From Hyphomicrobiales bacterium (GTDB lineage: Bacteria; Pseudomonadota; Alphaproteobacteria; Rhizobiales; Beijerinckiaceae), in assembly GCA_028290705.1 (NCBI GenBank), contig JAQGJH010000084.1:1-45084 (forward strand): a DNA stretch of 45,084 bases. Direction: 5' to 3'. A program made the position numbers and the translations under genes. The notes below the pieces were generated by a model, which ran no database searches, was not told the DNA's origin, and was given only the letters and a program-made list of their open reading frames with translations. Shown in pieces: positions 27,982 through 35,530 of this stretch; position 1 is the first letter of the stretch; each line of letters opens with the position of its first letter.

Positions 27982-28391
27982 GGCTTCTCCTTCAGCGACA
28001 TCGCGTCGTCGCGCGACCGGTCCATCGAGTCGCCGTGACACGGATCGTCCGGCGGAAGGTCCGCCGTCCCGTTCCACGTTCGCTGTCCGTGCGCATGCGT
28101 CGTAAGAAGTATCGCCGACCGTCACAGTGACTTATCCCTGTCCCGTACTCTATGTAGTTCGATCCACGCGCCTGATAAGGGGTCCCCGTCCGTCAGCCCT
28201 GCGCGATTTGGCCGCTCCGTCCGAAAGCGGCTTTCGCATTCGCGGACCGAGCTACGCAGAGCCAAGGTCAGCCCGATGACATGGCAGTCTAGGTGCGTTG
28301 CGTGCGGTGCGCCAGCCACCCGGCGTGGCTTCGCTGTGAAACAAACCGTGCGTCGGATGCCGCCGCCGCAAAGCGCGTGATCCACAGACGC
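27982..28391. other. Gap upstream of clpS, no gene recognised
   Basis: The 410 bases from the clpS start to the phasin terminator contain only short open frames without recognisable family features. The clpS promoter must lie here, but I see no clean -35/-10 pair. No RNA gene was identified. Confidence 0.5.
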
Positions 28392-28417
28392 AAAAAGGCC
28401 CGGCGCAAGCCGGGCCT
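28392..28417 (-). terminator. Rho-independent terminator of the phasin gene
   Basis: A 9-bp stem (AGGCCCGGC / GCCGGGCCT) with a GCAA/TTGC loop is followed on the minus strand by a T run. It is about 70 bp after the phasin stop. A second hairpin, CGGCCGC-ACTA-GCGGCCG (28456-28473), lies between stop and terminator. Confidence 0.9.
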
Positions 28418-28487
28418 CGTTCGCCGGTCTCCCGGCGGATGCGCAACCGATGACACGGCCGCACTAGCGGCCGGCAGTCGTCGGGTC

Positions 28488-28829
28488 TTACTTGGCGACG
28501 GCCTGTGCCTTGGCGACGACCGATTCGACCGGCTTGAAGGCTTCCTTGGCGAGGTTCGTGTAGAGTTCGCCGAACTTCGTCGCCTGGGCCACGAAGCCCT
28601 CGTAGGCCGACTTGGCATATTCGGACTGGATCTGAACGGCCGAGTCGAGCGACTTCGCGCCGAGCAGCTTCTCGACGAACTGCGTCGAAGTCTCGAGCGA
28701 CTTCTTGGAATAGTCGGTGGCTTCGATGGCGATCTGTTGAACGCTCTTGGACAGGGTCGAGGCCGCGGCAGTCGCCGTGTCCATCTGATCCTTGCTGAAC
28801 TTCTGCATCTCTTCCAGATTCTTGAACAT
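28488..28829 (-). CDS. Phasin family protein
   Basis: A 113 aa helical, alanine-rich protein of the phasin_2 type, which coats polyhydroxyalkanoate granules. It begins MFKNLEEMQKFSKDQMD and contains the family-like stretches SLETSTQFVEKLLGAKSLDSA and QSEYAKSAYEGFVAQATKFGELY. No signal peptide or membrane span is present. The ATG has GAGGG upstream. The promoter carries two PhaR-like operators (see separate entries), which strongly supports PHB-linked regulation. Phasins usually contribute to granule size and number. Confidence 0.93.
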   Translation of the reverse strand: MFKNLEEMQKFSKDQMDTATAAASTLSKSVQQIAIEATDYSKKSLETSTQFVEKLLGAKSLDSAVQIQSEYAKSAYEGFVAQATKFGELYTNLAKEAFKPVESVVAKAQAVAK

Positions 28830-28903
28830 GCTGTCTGCCCTCGATAATTGCCGCCAGGCGGCTCCTGAGCGGACCGAGCAAATCCGGCCTGCTACCGATG
28901 CCT

Positions 28904-28932
28904 TTTATATGTGCACTGCACCAAATCGTCAA
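28904..28932 (-). promoter_or_regulatory. Sigma-70 promoter of the phasin gene
   Basis: On the minus strand TTGACG (28927-28932) and TATAAA (28904-28909) are separated by exactly 17 bases. This is the best promoter in the window and lies about 75 bp upstream of the phasin ATG. Confidence 0.85.
28911..28921. promoter_or_regulatory. PhaR-like operator inside the phasin promoter spacer
   Basis: The 11-base near-palindrome GTGCACTGCAC (TGC-N3-GCA core) sits between the -35 and -10 boxes, so a bound repressor would block RNA polymerase. TGC-N3-GCA elements are the known binding sites of the PHB-responsive repressor PhaR in Paracoccus and Rhodobacter. Confidence 0.7.
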
Positions 28933-28939
28933 CATTATT

Positions 28940-28950
28940 TTGCACTGCAA
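28940..28950. promoter_or_regulatory. Second PhaR-like operator upstream of the phasin -35
   Basis: TTGCACTGCAA repeats the TGCACTGCA core of the first operator 29 bp away, about three helical turns. The two sites face the same side of the DNA, which would suit cooperative repressor binding. Confidence 0.7.
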
Positions 28951-29015
28951 CATAAGTTTCCGCATCCGTTCCGATCTAAGCGTGCGGGAGCCCGGACAGG
29001 TCGCCAGCGATGTTC

Positions 29016-29066
29016 GAATCCCGGAAAAGAGTCCTTCCTTCAACACGCTATTAACCGCCGCGTAAC
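29016..29066. promoter_or_regulatory. GANTC pair and CtrA-like site upstream of the D,D-carboxypeptidase
   Basis: GAATC (29016-29020) and GAGTC (29029-29033) are two CcrM-type methylation sites within 18 bases. They are followed by TTAA-N7-GTAAC (29051-29066), one base from the CtrA consensus TTAA-N7-TTAAC. The cluster lies about 90-140 bp before the gene. Suggestive only. Confidence 0.35.
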
Positions 29067-29153
29067 CGCGCTCCCGTACGGTCTCTGGATGTTGTGATCA
29101 GGTGACGCGCCGTTGTTTGGGCGATGTCGCCGCCTCCGTACGAGGACAGTGTG

Positions 29154-30857
29154 ATGTACATGAGTGGCGTTGCAGGCCGGCGTGGTCGCCTTTGTGCAGT
29201 TCTGGCAAGCCTGAGCCTTCTTGTGGGCATCGCTGTGCCGACTTCGGACGCGGAGGCTCGTCCGCGCCGGGGAAAAGCCAAGGTCACCCGGGCCGCCCCC
29301 TATTCTCCTCCCTATGCCGCGATCGTTGTCGACGTAAATTCCGGACGTGTCCTGCACGCCCAGAACGAGAACGACACGCGTCACCCCGCGTCCATCACCA
29401 AGGTAATGACGCTTTATCTTCTGTTCGAAGCCATGGAGCGCGGCAAGCTCCGCCTCGACAGTCCCATCACCATGACGGCGCACGCCGCGTCCATGCCGCC
29501 CTCCAAGCTCGGGCTGCGGCCGGGACAGTCGATTTCGGTCGAGAACGCCATCAAGGCCCAGGTGACCAAATCCGCGAACGACGTCGCGGCGGCGGTGGCT
29601 GAAGCGGTTTGCGGCTCTGAAGAACGCTTTGCCGAAATGATGACGGCCCGCGCCCGTTCGCTCGGCATGTCCCGCACCCATTACGCCAACGCCTCCGGGC
29701 TGCCTGACCCCGACCAGATCACCACCGCGCGCGACCTCGTCACGCTGGGCCGCGCCATCCAGGAGCGCTTCCCGCGCCAGTACGCCTATTTCTCGACGCA
29801 CAACTTCCGTTACGGCAATTCTGTGATGCGGAACCACAACCGGCTTCTCGGCAAGATCGAGGGGATCGACGGCATCAAGACCGGCTACACCCGCGCCTCC
29901 GGCTTCAATCTCCTGAGCTCGGTCAAGCGCGGCGATCAGCACATCATCGCGGTCGTGCTTGGCGGCAAGAGCGCTGCCGGCCGCGACCAGATCATGGCCC
30001 GCCTCATCGAGAGCAAGATCGAACTCGCCTCGCGTCGCCGCACCGTCCCGATGATCGCCCAGGCTCGCACGGTCGAGCCGCCCGTGGTCGTCGCCGAAGC
30101 GCCGACTCCCATCCCCGTGCCTGAGCGGGTCGAGATCGCCCGCGCCGAACCCGTCCAGGCTGAGGCCGTCCGTCTCGAGCCGATGCGCGGCGCCGCGCCC
30201 CAGGCCGAGGCCTCGCGTCCGATCCAGCTCGCCTCCGCGGCCCCCGTTCAAATCGAGCGCGCCCGCCCTGCCTATGTCTCGGGCCTGCAGCGCTCGCCGG
30301 ATCCGCTGCCGCCGGGCACGTCGCAATATCGTGGCGTCTCGCTCGACGGTTCGACCGGCCCCCGCATCGTCGCGGCCGCCGTCGTCCCGACCTCGACGCC
30401 GTCCAACATGCGCTGGGTCACGGGCCCGTCGGCCGCCGCCGAAGCGCCGCGCCAGAAGATCGAGCTTCGCGCCGAGACGCAGGTGGCGCGCGCCGAGCCC
30501 GTTGCCCTGATGCCACCGGCCCGCATCGAGACCGCGTCGCGTGCCGACACCACCTCGCGCATCGAGCCCCGTCCCGCCGCCCGCACGGACTTCTCCCGTC
30601 CTGCCTCGGCGCGCTCCGGATACATGATCCAGATCGGCGCGACCGATGACGCCGAGAAGGCCCAGGACCTGCTGGCGCGCGCCAAGGCCAGCAGCCGCAG
30701 CGCGCTCGGCTCGGCCACGCCCTTCACCGAACCGGTCAAGAGCGGTTCGGGCACGCTCTACCGCGCCCGCTTCGCCGGCCTGGACGAGAGCCAGGCCAAC
30801 GCGGCCTGCAAGGCGCTGAAGCGTTCCGGCTTCGGCTGCTTCACGACCAAGAACTGA
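29154..30857 (+). CDS. D-alanyl-D-alanine carboxypeptidase with SPOR domain
   Basis: A 567 aa peptidase S11 (low-molecular-weight PBP) that trims the terminal D-Ala from peptidoglycan side chains. A signal peptide covers about residues 1-35 (LCAVLASLSLLVGIAVP). Catalytic motifs are SITK at Ser80, SAN at 140-142 and KTG at 242-244. A long Ala/Pro/Glu-rich linker (about 300-485) follows, then a C-terminal SPOR domain (about 488-567, GYMIQIGATDDAEKAQ ... GFGCFTTKN), which binds denuded glycan at the division septum. The start at 29154 has GAGGA 7 bases upstream; ATG codons at 29124 and 29160 are alternatives. S11-SPOR fusions are common in Rhizobiales. Confidence 0.93.
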   Translation: MYMSGVAGRRGRLCAVLASLSLLVGIAVPTSDAEARPRRGKAKVTRAAPYSPPYAAIVVDVNSGRVLHAQNENDTRHPASITKVMTLYLLFEAMERGKLRLDSPITMTAHAASMPPSKLGLRPGQSISVENAIKAQVTKSANDVAAAVAEAVCGSEERFAEMMTARARSLGMSRTHYANASGLPDPDQITTARDLVTLGRAIQERFPRQYAYFSTHNFRYGNSVMRNHNRLLGKIEGIDGIKTGYTRASGFNLLSSVKRGDQHIIAVVLGGKSAAGRDQIMARLIESKIELASRRRTVPMIAQARTVEPPVVVAEAPTPIPVPERVEIARAEPVQAEAVRLEPMRGAAPQAEASRPIQLASAAPVQIERARPAYVSGLQRSPDPLPPGTSQYRGVSLDGSTGPRIVAAAVVPTSTPSNMRWVTGPSAAAEAPRQKIELRAETQVARAEPVALMPPARIETASRADTTSRIEPRPAARTDFSRPASARSGYMIQIGATDDAEKAQDLLARAKASSRSALGSATPFTEPVKSGSGTLYRARFAGLDESQANAACKALKRSGFGCFTTKN

Positions 30858-30859
30858 CC

Positions 30860-30878
30860 GCCGGATGACCGATCCGGC
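30860..30878. terminator. Possible bidirectional hairpin between convergent genes
   Basis: GCCGGAT-GACCG-ATCCGGC forms a 7-bp stem 2 bp after the carboxypeptidase stop. There is no T run, so termination activity is doubtful. Confidence 0.3.
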
Positions 30879-30921
30879 TGCCCTTACCGATCCCGTTTTC
30901 TCGCGTAGCGTGTGTGGAGTT

Positions 30922-31629
30922 TCACTGATGGCGACGCATCAGGACGTCCTTGGCCTCATTCACTCGGGCGGCGAGGCTCGTCGTCCCCCCGTGATCGGGA
31001 TGCAGTTTCTTCATGAGCGACCGGTGCGCACGCGCAATCTCGTCCCGCGTAGCGCTCTTTTGAAGTCCCAGGACTTCATAAGCTTCATCTTCCGACATAG
31101 CGCCCGGCTGGCGCGCCCCGCCGCTCCGCCCGCCCGCGTCGCCGTCAGCCTCACCTGCGTCACGCCAGCCGGCAAACCGGCGGTCAAGATAAGCCTCTAG
31201 GAGACGCGCACCCTCGGGATCGTCGCTCCGGCAGGTCTGGTACAGCGCCTCGCATTGCGGACGCGTCAGCTCGGCCAGCGCTCGCCCCTCATGGGCCCCC
31301 GCCAAAACGGTGCCCTGCAGCGTGCCGCTCGCATGATCGAGCTGCATCTCGATCATGGCGGAACGCACGCGCGAAACCTTCGGAGCGCCGCCAACGTTCT
31401 TGAACCCGTTCGGCATGCCGCTCCAGCCCAGCAGCCAGAGCGCCATTCCGCCAAGGCCGGCGCCCATCTCGAAACGACCGCGCATCATCAAAAACGCCGC
31501 CATGCCGAGCGCCAGGACGCCCGCTGCCTGCTTGCCGACGCGGATGATCGTCGCCGGATTGGTCCGGGCGAACCAGCGAATGCCGTAGTAGCCGGCGAAC
31601 AAGATCGTGAGAGCGATGATGAAATTCAT
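30922..31629 (-). CDS. Membrane-anchored J-domain protein
   Basis: A 235 aa protein with two N-terminal hydrophobic segments (residues about 1-18 and 36-68), a middle region (80-175), and a C-terminal J domain (about 178-235) with HPD in KKLHPDHGG and the preceding helix EAYEVLGLQKSATRDEIARA. The topology, membrane anchor first and J domain last, is like Tim14/DjlA-type co-chaperones that recruit Hsp70 (DnaK) to a membrane. The middle contains ALAELTRPQCEALYQTCRSD. It starts 14 bp after the VWA gene, so the two are almost surely cotranscribed. The client is unknown. Confidence 0.88.
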   Translation of the reverse strand: MNFIIALTILFAGYYGIRWFARTNPATIIRVGKQAAGVLALGMAAFLMMRGRFEMGAGLGGMALWLLGWSGMPNGFKNVGGAPKVSRVRSAMIEMQLDHASGTLQGTVLAGAHEGRALAELTRPQCEALYQTCRSDDPEGARLLEAYLDRRFAGWRDAGEADGDAGGRSGGARQPGAMSEDEAYEVLGLQKSATRDEIARAHRSLMKKLHPDHGGTTSLAARVNEAKDVLMRRHQ

Positions 31630-31643
31630 AAGACGGGCGAGGC

Positions 31644-32342
31644 TCAGCGCATCTGGGTGAGAAGGAGGCTCGCGGCTGCGCCGCCGTGTTTCTCGAGCGC
31701 AGCCCGGCCGCCAGCTGCATAGGCGGCAGCCGCGGAAAGCAAACTGGCCAGGCGATCGGGAGCCGACGCATCGAAATGCGCGTGCACGCCACCCGTCAGG
31801 CGCGCCAGATCCTTGAACACCAGTTCGGTGCGGGTGTCGCGCCCCTCCTGGAACAGGAAGGCCTTGGTGCCCAAGAGCCCGAGTTCGCCCGCGACGGCCG
31901 CGAGATCGTCCGGATTTTCCTCCATGGCGTCGCCCACGAAGACCAATGCGCCGACACGCTGCCGTTTGGCCTCGTCGCGTGCATGGCGCAGCACCTTGCC
32001 GATCTGCGTCTGTCCGCCCTGGACCTGGATCTTCGCCATCAGCCGCGACAGGCCTTCGCCGCCCGTGACGAACGAGGATGCCCGGCATTCGCCGAAACCG
32101 CGGAAATAGACCAGCTGGACGTCGAGTCCGCCAAGCAGGCTCGCGGTTTCGAACATGCGGCTCTGAAGCGACTGGGCGAGATCCCAGGTGGGCTGACGGC
32201 TCATCGTCGCATCCAGCGCGAAGATCAACCGGCCGCGTCTCGCGCCCGTCGGAGCGACGGTGGCGGCGGCATCGAGGAATGAATCGACGGCGGAACCGGT
32301 GCGGCCACGATGCAGCGCCGGCGACTTGTCGTCACCGCTCAT
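31644..32342 (-). CDS. VWA (von Willebrand factor A) domain protein
   Basis: A 232 aa soluble protein that is nearly all one VWA domain. The MIDAS motif is present: FALDATMS (DxTxS-type), GGQTQIG supplying the Thr, and VGDAMEENP the second acidic residue. No signal peptide or membrane segment is seen. The first 40 residues are hydrophilic. ATG at 32342 has AGGAG 8 bases upstream. It precedes the J-domain gene by 14 bp. Cytoplasmic VWA proteins often act with AAA+ or chaperone partners; here the adjacent J protein is the only clue. Function unknown. Confidence 0.88.
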   Translation of the reverse strand: MSGDDKSPALHRGRTGSAVDSFLDAAATVAPTGARRGRLIFALDATMSRQPTWDLAQSLQSRMFETASLLGGLDVQLVYFRGFGECRASSFVTGGEGLSRLMAKIQVQGGQTQIGKVLRHARDEAKRQRVGALVFVGDAMEENPDDLAAVAGELGLLGTKAFLFQEGRDTRTELVFKDLARLTGGVHAHFDASAPDRLASLLSAAAAYAAGGRAALEKHGGAAASLLLTQMR

Positions 32343-32451
32343 CGGCCGTTCTCCTGACTTACCGTCCTGATCAGCTTGCTCATGCACCCAAGATCGTATG
32401 CGCCATGCCGATCGGCAAGTGTCCCACCCGAATGCCGAAAGTTCAGCCGGC

Positions 32452-32889
32452 TCAGAGAAGACCGAGTTCGCGCAATTCGCGCCGCAAGTCTTCCGGCATC
32501 TCGGCGACCTCCCCCAGCCCTGCGCCGAGATCCTGTGGCGCGTCATCCGTCCTCAGGTAGCGCCAGCCCTGAAAGGGACGGCAGGGTCGCGGCAGAACCG
32601 GAATCACCTTGGGCTCCAGCACGAGATGGCAGCGCGAGATACCCTCCCGGTCGGTGAAGGGCCGCACGGCGAGCAACGTCTGCCGCGCCGCGATCTGTCC
32701 CTTGATCACCCAGTAGAGCGAACCGCCGTCCAGCAGTTCGTCGCACCGTTTCGGCACCATGCGGGTCGTGTGAAACTGCTCGGCGGCCTGCTTCTGGCGG
32801 CGCAACTCTCCCAGCCGCATCTCGATCCACTCCTCGAGATCGCGGATCGACTCGGCCCCAACGCAGAGTTTCAGCAGATGAAGTGCCAT
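32452..32889 (-). CDS. DUF1489 family protein
   Basis: A 145 aa protein matching DUF1489: MALHLLKLCVGAESIRDLEEW at the N terminus, HTTRMVPKRCDELLDGGSLYW, VIKGQIAARQ, and RPFQGWRYL near the C terminus. Function unknown. It lies 67 bp after mccA and 109 bp before the VWA gene on the same strand. It contains conserved Cys in VGAESI-preceding LKLCV and in PKRCDE, with no obvious catalytic site. Confidence 0.88.
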   Translation of the reverse strand: MALHLLKLCVGAESIRDLEEWIEMRLGELRRQKQAAEQFHTTRMVPKRCDELLDGGSLYWVIKGQIAARQTLLAVRPFTDREGISRCHLVLEPKVIPVLPRPCRPFQGWRYLRTDDAPQDLGAGLGEVAEMPEDLRRELRELGLL

Positions 32890-32956
32890 GCCGCCTCTCT
32901 ACCGCCGCCGGCATCGCGACGCGAGTGGCAAGGAGCCGCAGCCCACAGGCGAGTGG

Positions 32957-34903
32957 TCAGTCTCCGATGACCATCAGCCGCGCACCCTGCGCCACCTGCG
33001 AGTCTTCCTCGGCCAGCAACTCACCGACCACCCCCGAACGCGGCGCGACGAGGGCATGCGACAATTTCATCGCTTCGAGCGTGCCGACCCGGTCGCCCTG
33101 CTCGACCCGGTCGCCCACACGAACCCGCAGCTCGACCAGCCTTCCATGCAAGGGAGCCAGCAGGACGTTCGACCCCGCCCCGGCCGACGCGGTCCGATGA
33201 TCGCGCGCCTCCGGAAATCGCACCTCGAGCTGGCGTCCGGCACGCGACACGAGGAGCGCAGCCCCGGCGGGAACGAGCCTGATGTCTCCACCGGGGTCGA
33301 CCGCGGCCACGCCGTCGATCTCGACACGCAAACCCTGCGGGCCGAAGGAGACCTGCGCGACGTGGAGCACGCCATCTGCCAGAAACGGGCGCAGTGTCGG
33401 CCGCGGCGGCGCGAGCGAAAAACCGTCGGCGACGCCCCATGGCCCGCCGCCGCCCTCCGCCACACCGCGAGCGAGTTCGCGAGACACGAGTTCGGCGACC
33501 GCCGTCGCGGCGGCTTGCCTGTCGAGATGCCGAGGCCCCGCGCCAAGCGCCTGCGGATCCCGCTCGATCGATCCGGTGTCGTACCTGCCGGTGCGCATGA
33601 ACGGCGCGACGCAGAGCGCGCGCAGGAAGGCCAGATTGGTTTTCGGTCCGGCCACCATGGTTTTGCGCAAAGCCTGGCCAAGCCGGTCGAGGGCTTCTTC
33701 CCGCGTCTTCCCATGCGCCACGATCTTGGCGATCAGCGGATCGTAGTCGGGCGGCACCACGTCGCCCGCGTCATAGCCCGCGTCGACACGAAGTCCCTCT
33801 CCCGTAGGCAGTTCCAGCGCGACGATGCGGCCGGGCGACGGCAGGAAGTCGATCTCGGGATCTTCCGCATAGAGCCGCGCCTCGATGGCATGACCGCGCC
33901 GCGCGACATCCTCCTGCCCGAAACCGAGCGGCTCGCAGGCCGCCACCTTGAATTGCAGCGCCACGAGATCGAGGCCCGTGATGGCTTCGGTCACGGGATG
34001 TTCCACCTGCAGCCGGGTGTTCATCTCCATGAAGTAGAACGACGCCTTGTCGAGGCCCTTCGACGCGTCGACGATGAACTCGACCGTGCCGGCGCCCTCG
34101 TATCCGACGGCCTTCGCGGCGGCCACCGCGGCCGCACCCATTTTCTCCCGCAAGGCATCGCCCAGGCCCGGAGCCGGCGCTTCCTCGACGATCTTCTGCC
34201 GCCGCCGTTGCAGCGAGCAATCGCGCTCGTGCAGGTGCACGACGTGCCCGGCCTTGTCGGCGAACACCTGAACCTCGACGTGACGCGGAGACGCGACGCA
34301 TTTCTCGACCAGCACATGCGCATGACCGAACAGCTCCTGCGCCTCGCGCTGAACCTCCGCCAAGATGGATTCGAATTCCATGTGGGCGTCGACGCGGCGC
34401 ATGCCCCGTCCACCGCCGCCCGCCACGGCCTTGATGAGCACCGGGTAGCCGACCTCATAGGCCTTGTCGCGCAGGAAGCGAGGCTCTTGACGCTGGCCAT
34501 GATAGCCGGGCGTCACAGGCACCCCGGCCTTCTGCATCGCGGCCTTGGCGGCATCCTTCAGGCCCATGGCGCGGATCGCCGACGCCGGCGGACCGACGAA
34601 GACCGCCCCCGCAGCCGCGCAAGCCTCGGCGAATTCGGCAGTCTCGGCCAGGAAGCCATAGCCCGGATGCACGCAATCCGCACCGCTGTCGCGTACGGCC
34701 TTGATGAGTGCGGGGATCGACAGATAGCTCTGCGCGGCGGGGCCAGGCCCGATGCGATGCGCCTCGTCCGCCATGCGCACGTGCAGGGACTCGCGATCAG
34801 CATCGGAATAGACCGCGATGGTGCGCATGCCCAAAGCCTTGGCGCTGCGCATGATGCGGCAGGCGATCTCGCCGCGGTTGGCGATGAGCACGGATGCGAA
34901 CAT
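32957..34903 (-). CDS. mccA: Methylcrotonyl-CoA carboxylase alpha (biotin-containing) subunit
   Basis: The biotin carboxylase/biotin carrier subunit of a biotin-dependent acyl-CoA carboxylase, best assigned to 3-methylcrotonyl-CoA because an MCC-type beta subunit is two genes upstream. The N-terminal biotin carboxylase domain begins FASVLIANRGEIACRIMRSA and contains the ATP-grasp glycine-rich loop AVAGGGGRGMRR and the EMNTRLQVEHPVTE signature. A BT-like linker follows. The C-terminal biotinyl domain has the acceptor Lys613 in EAMKL. At 648 aa the length fits MccA. ATG at 34903 overlaps the stop of the CDF-like gene by 1 base. Geranyl- or propionyl-CoA carboxylase is the main alternative. Confidence 0.92.
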   Translation of the reverse strand: MFASVLIANRGEIACRIMRSAKALGMRTIAVYSDADRESLHVRMADEAHRIGPGPAAQSYLSIPALIKAVRDSGADCVHPGYGFLAETAEFAEACAAAGAVFVGPPASAIRAMGLKDAAKAAMQKAGVPVTPGYHGQRQEPRFLRDKAYEVGYPVLIKAVAGGGGRGMRRVDAHMEFESILAEVQREAQELFGHAHVLVEKCVASPRHVEVQVFADKAGHVVHLHERDCSLQRRRQKIVEEAPAPGLGDALREKMGAAAVAAAKAVGYEGAGTVEFIVDASKGLDKASFYFMEMNTRLQVEHPVTEAITGLDLVALQFKVAACEPLGFGQEDVARRGHAIEARLYAEDPEIDFLPSPGRIVALELPTGEGLRVDAGYDAGDVVPPDYDPLIAKIVAHGKTREEALDRLGQALRKTMVAGPKTNLAFLRALCVAPFMRTGRYDTGSIERDPQALGAGPRHLDRQAAATAVAELVSRELARGVAEGGGGPWGVADGFSLAPPRPTLRPFLADGVLHVAQVSFGPQGLRVEIDGVAAVDPGGDIRLVPAGAALLVSRAGRQLEVRFPEARDHRTASAGAGSNVLLAPLHGRLVELRVRVGDRVEQGDRVGTLEAMKLSHALVAPRSGVVGELLAEEDSQVAQGARLMVIGD

Positions 34904-35523
34904 CAGGCCTCCACGGGTCGGGAGCGGCGCTTGCGCGCATCGCGCAGCACGTCCCGCGCAATCACGACAGCCGCCTGGAAACATAGCCCGGCGGCAAACA
35001 GGTCGAGCGCATATTCCATGTGCCGCGAGGTCGCGAGACGCGCGAACAGGCTGACGGACGAGTAGAGCGCCGTCGAGATCATGGCGTTGCGGGACGACAC
35101 CCAGGTCGCATGGATGAGCGGGTTCTCCGAATGCCGGAAGCGCAACAGGAGCGCCACGACGATCACCCCGAACGTCGCTGCCGACAAAGCCGAGAAGCCG
35201 AGCGTCATGGGCTCGATGGGACGCGGCGCGACGACCTTGTCCCAGAGATCGTAGAGCGTGTGAAAACCCGCGGTCGCCATCACGATGCCGATCAACAGGG
35301 CGCAGGCGCGCTCAGCCTGCGGCCCGCGCCCGTACACGATGGCGGAAGCCGCGAACAGGACCACGTCGTAGCCCCAGTCGAACCCGTCCTTCAGCAATTG
35401 GCGTGAGCCAATGAACAGCGCGACCCCGATCACGCAGGCGGCAAACAACGCGGTGCCGCCGGCAATGCCCCAGATGCGGCGGGCGTAGATCTGGCCTTCT
35501 GGATCATGTGCGAGACGGCTCAT
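34903..35523 (-). CDS. Divergent CDF-like integral membrane protein
   Basis: A 206 aa protein with five to six hydrophobic segments. Segment order and short motifs (DWGYDVVLFAASAIVYGRGP; AGFHTLYDLWDKV; RNAMISTALYSSVSLFARL) resemble the membrane part of cation diffusion facilitators. The paired HxxxD metal-binding residues and the cytoplasmic C-terminal domain are not seen, so metal transport is unproven. It starts 7 bp after mccB and overlaps mccA by 1 base (TGATG), so it is translated as part of the carboxylase operon. The ATG at 35523 is favoured over upstream in-frame codons inside mccB. Function unknown. Confidence 0.8.
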   Translation of the reverse strand: MSRLAHDPEGQIYARRIWGIAGGTALFAACVIGVALFIGSRQLLKDGFDWGYDVVLFAASAIVYGRGPQAERACALLIGIVMATAGFHTLYDLWDKVVAPRPIEPMTLGFSALSAATFGVIVVALLLRFRHSENPLIHATWVSSRNAMISTALYSSVSLFARLATSRHMEYALDLFAAGLCFQAAVVIARDVLRDARKRRSRPVEA

Positions 35524-35530
35524 GCGGATC

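Noticed and set aside
28122-28385. 87-codon minus-strand frame upstream of clpS
   Set aside because: No recognisable family or start signal; likely chance in GC-rich DNA.
32888-35065. 725-codon plus-strand frame antisense to mccA
   Set aside because: Opposite a well-supported biotin carboxylase gene.
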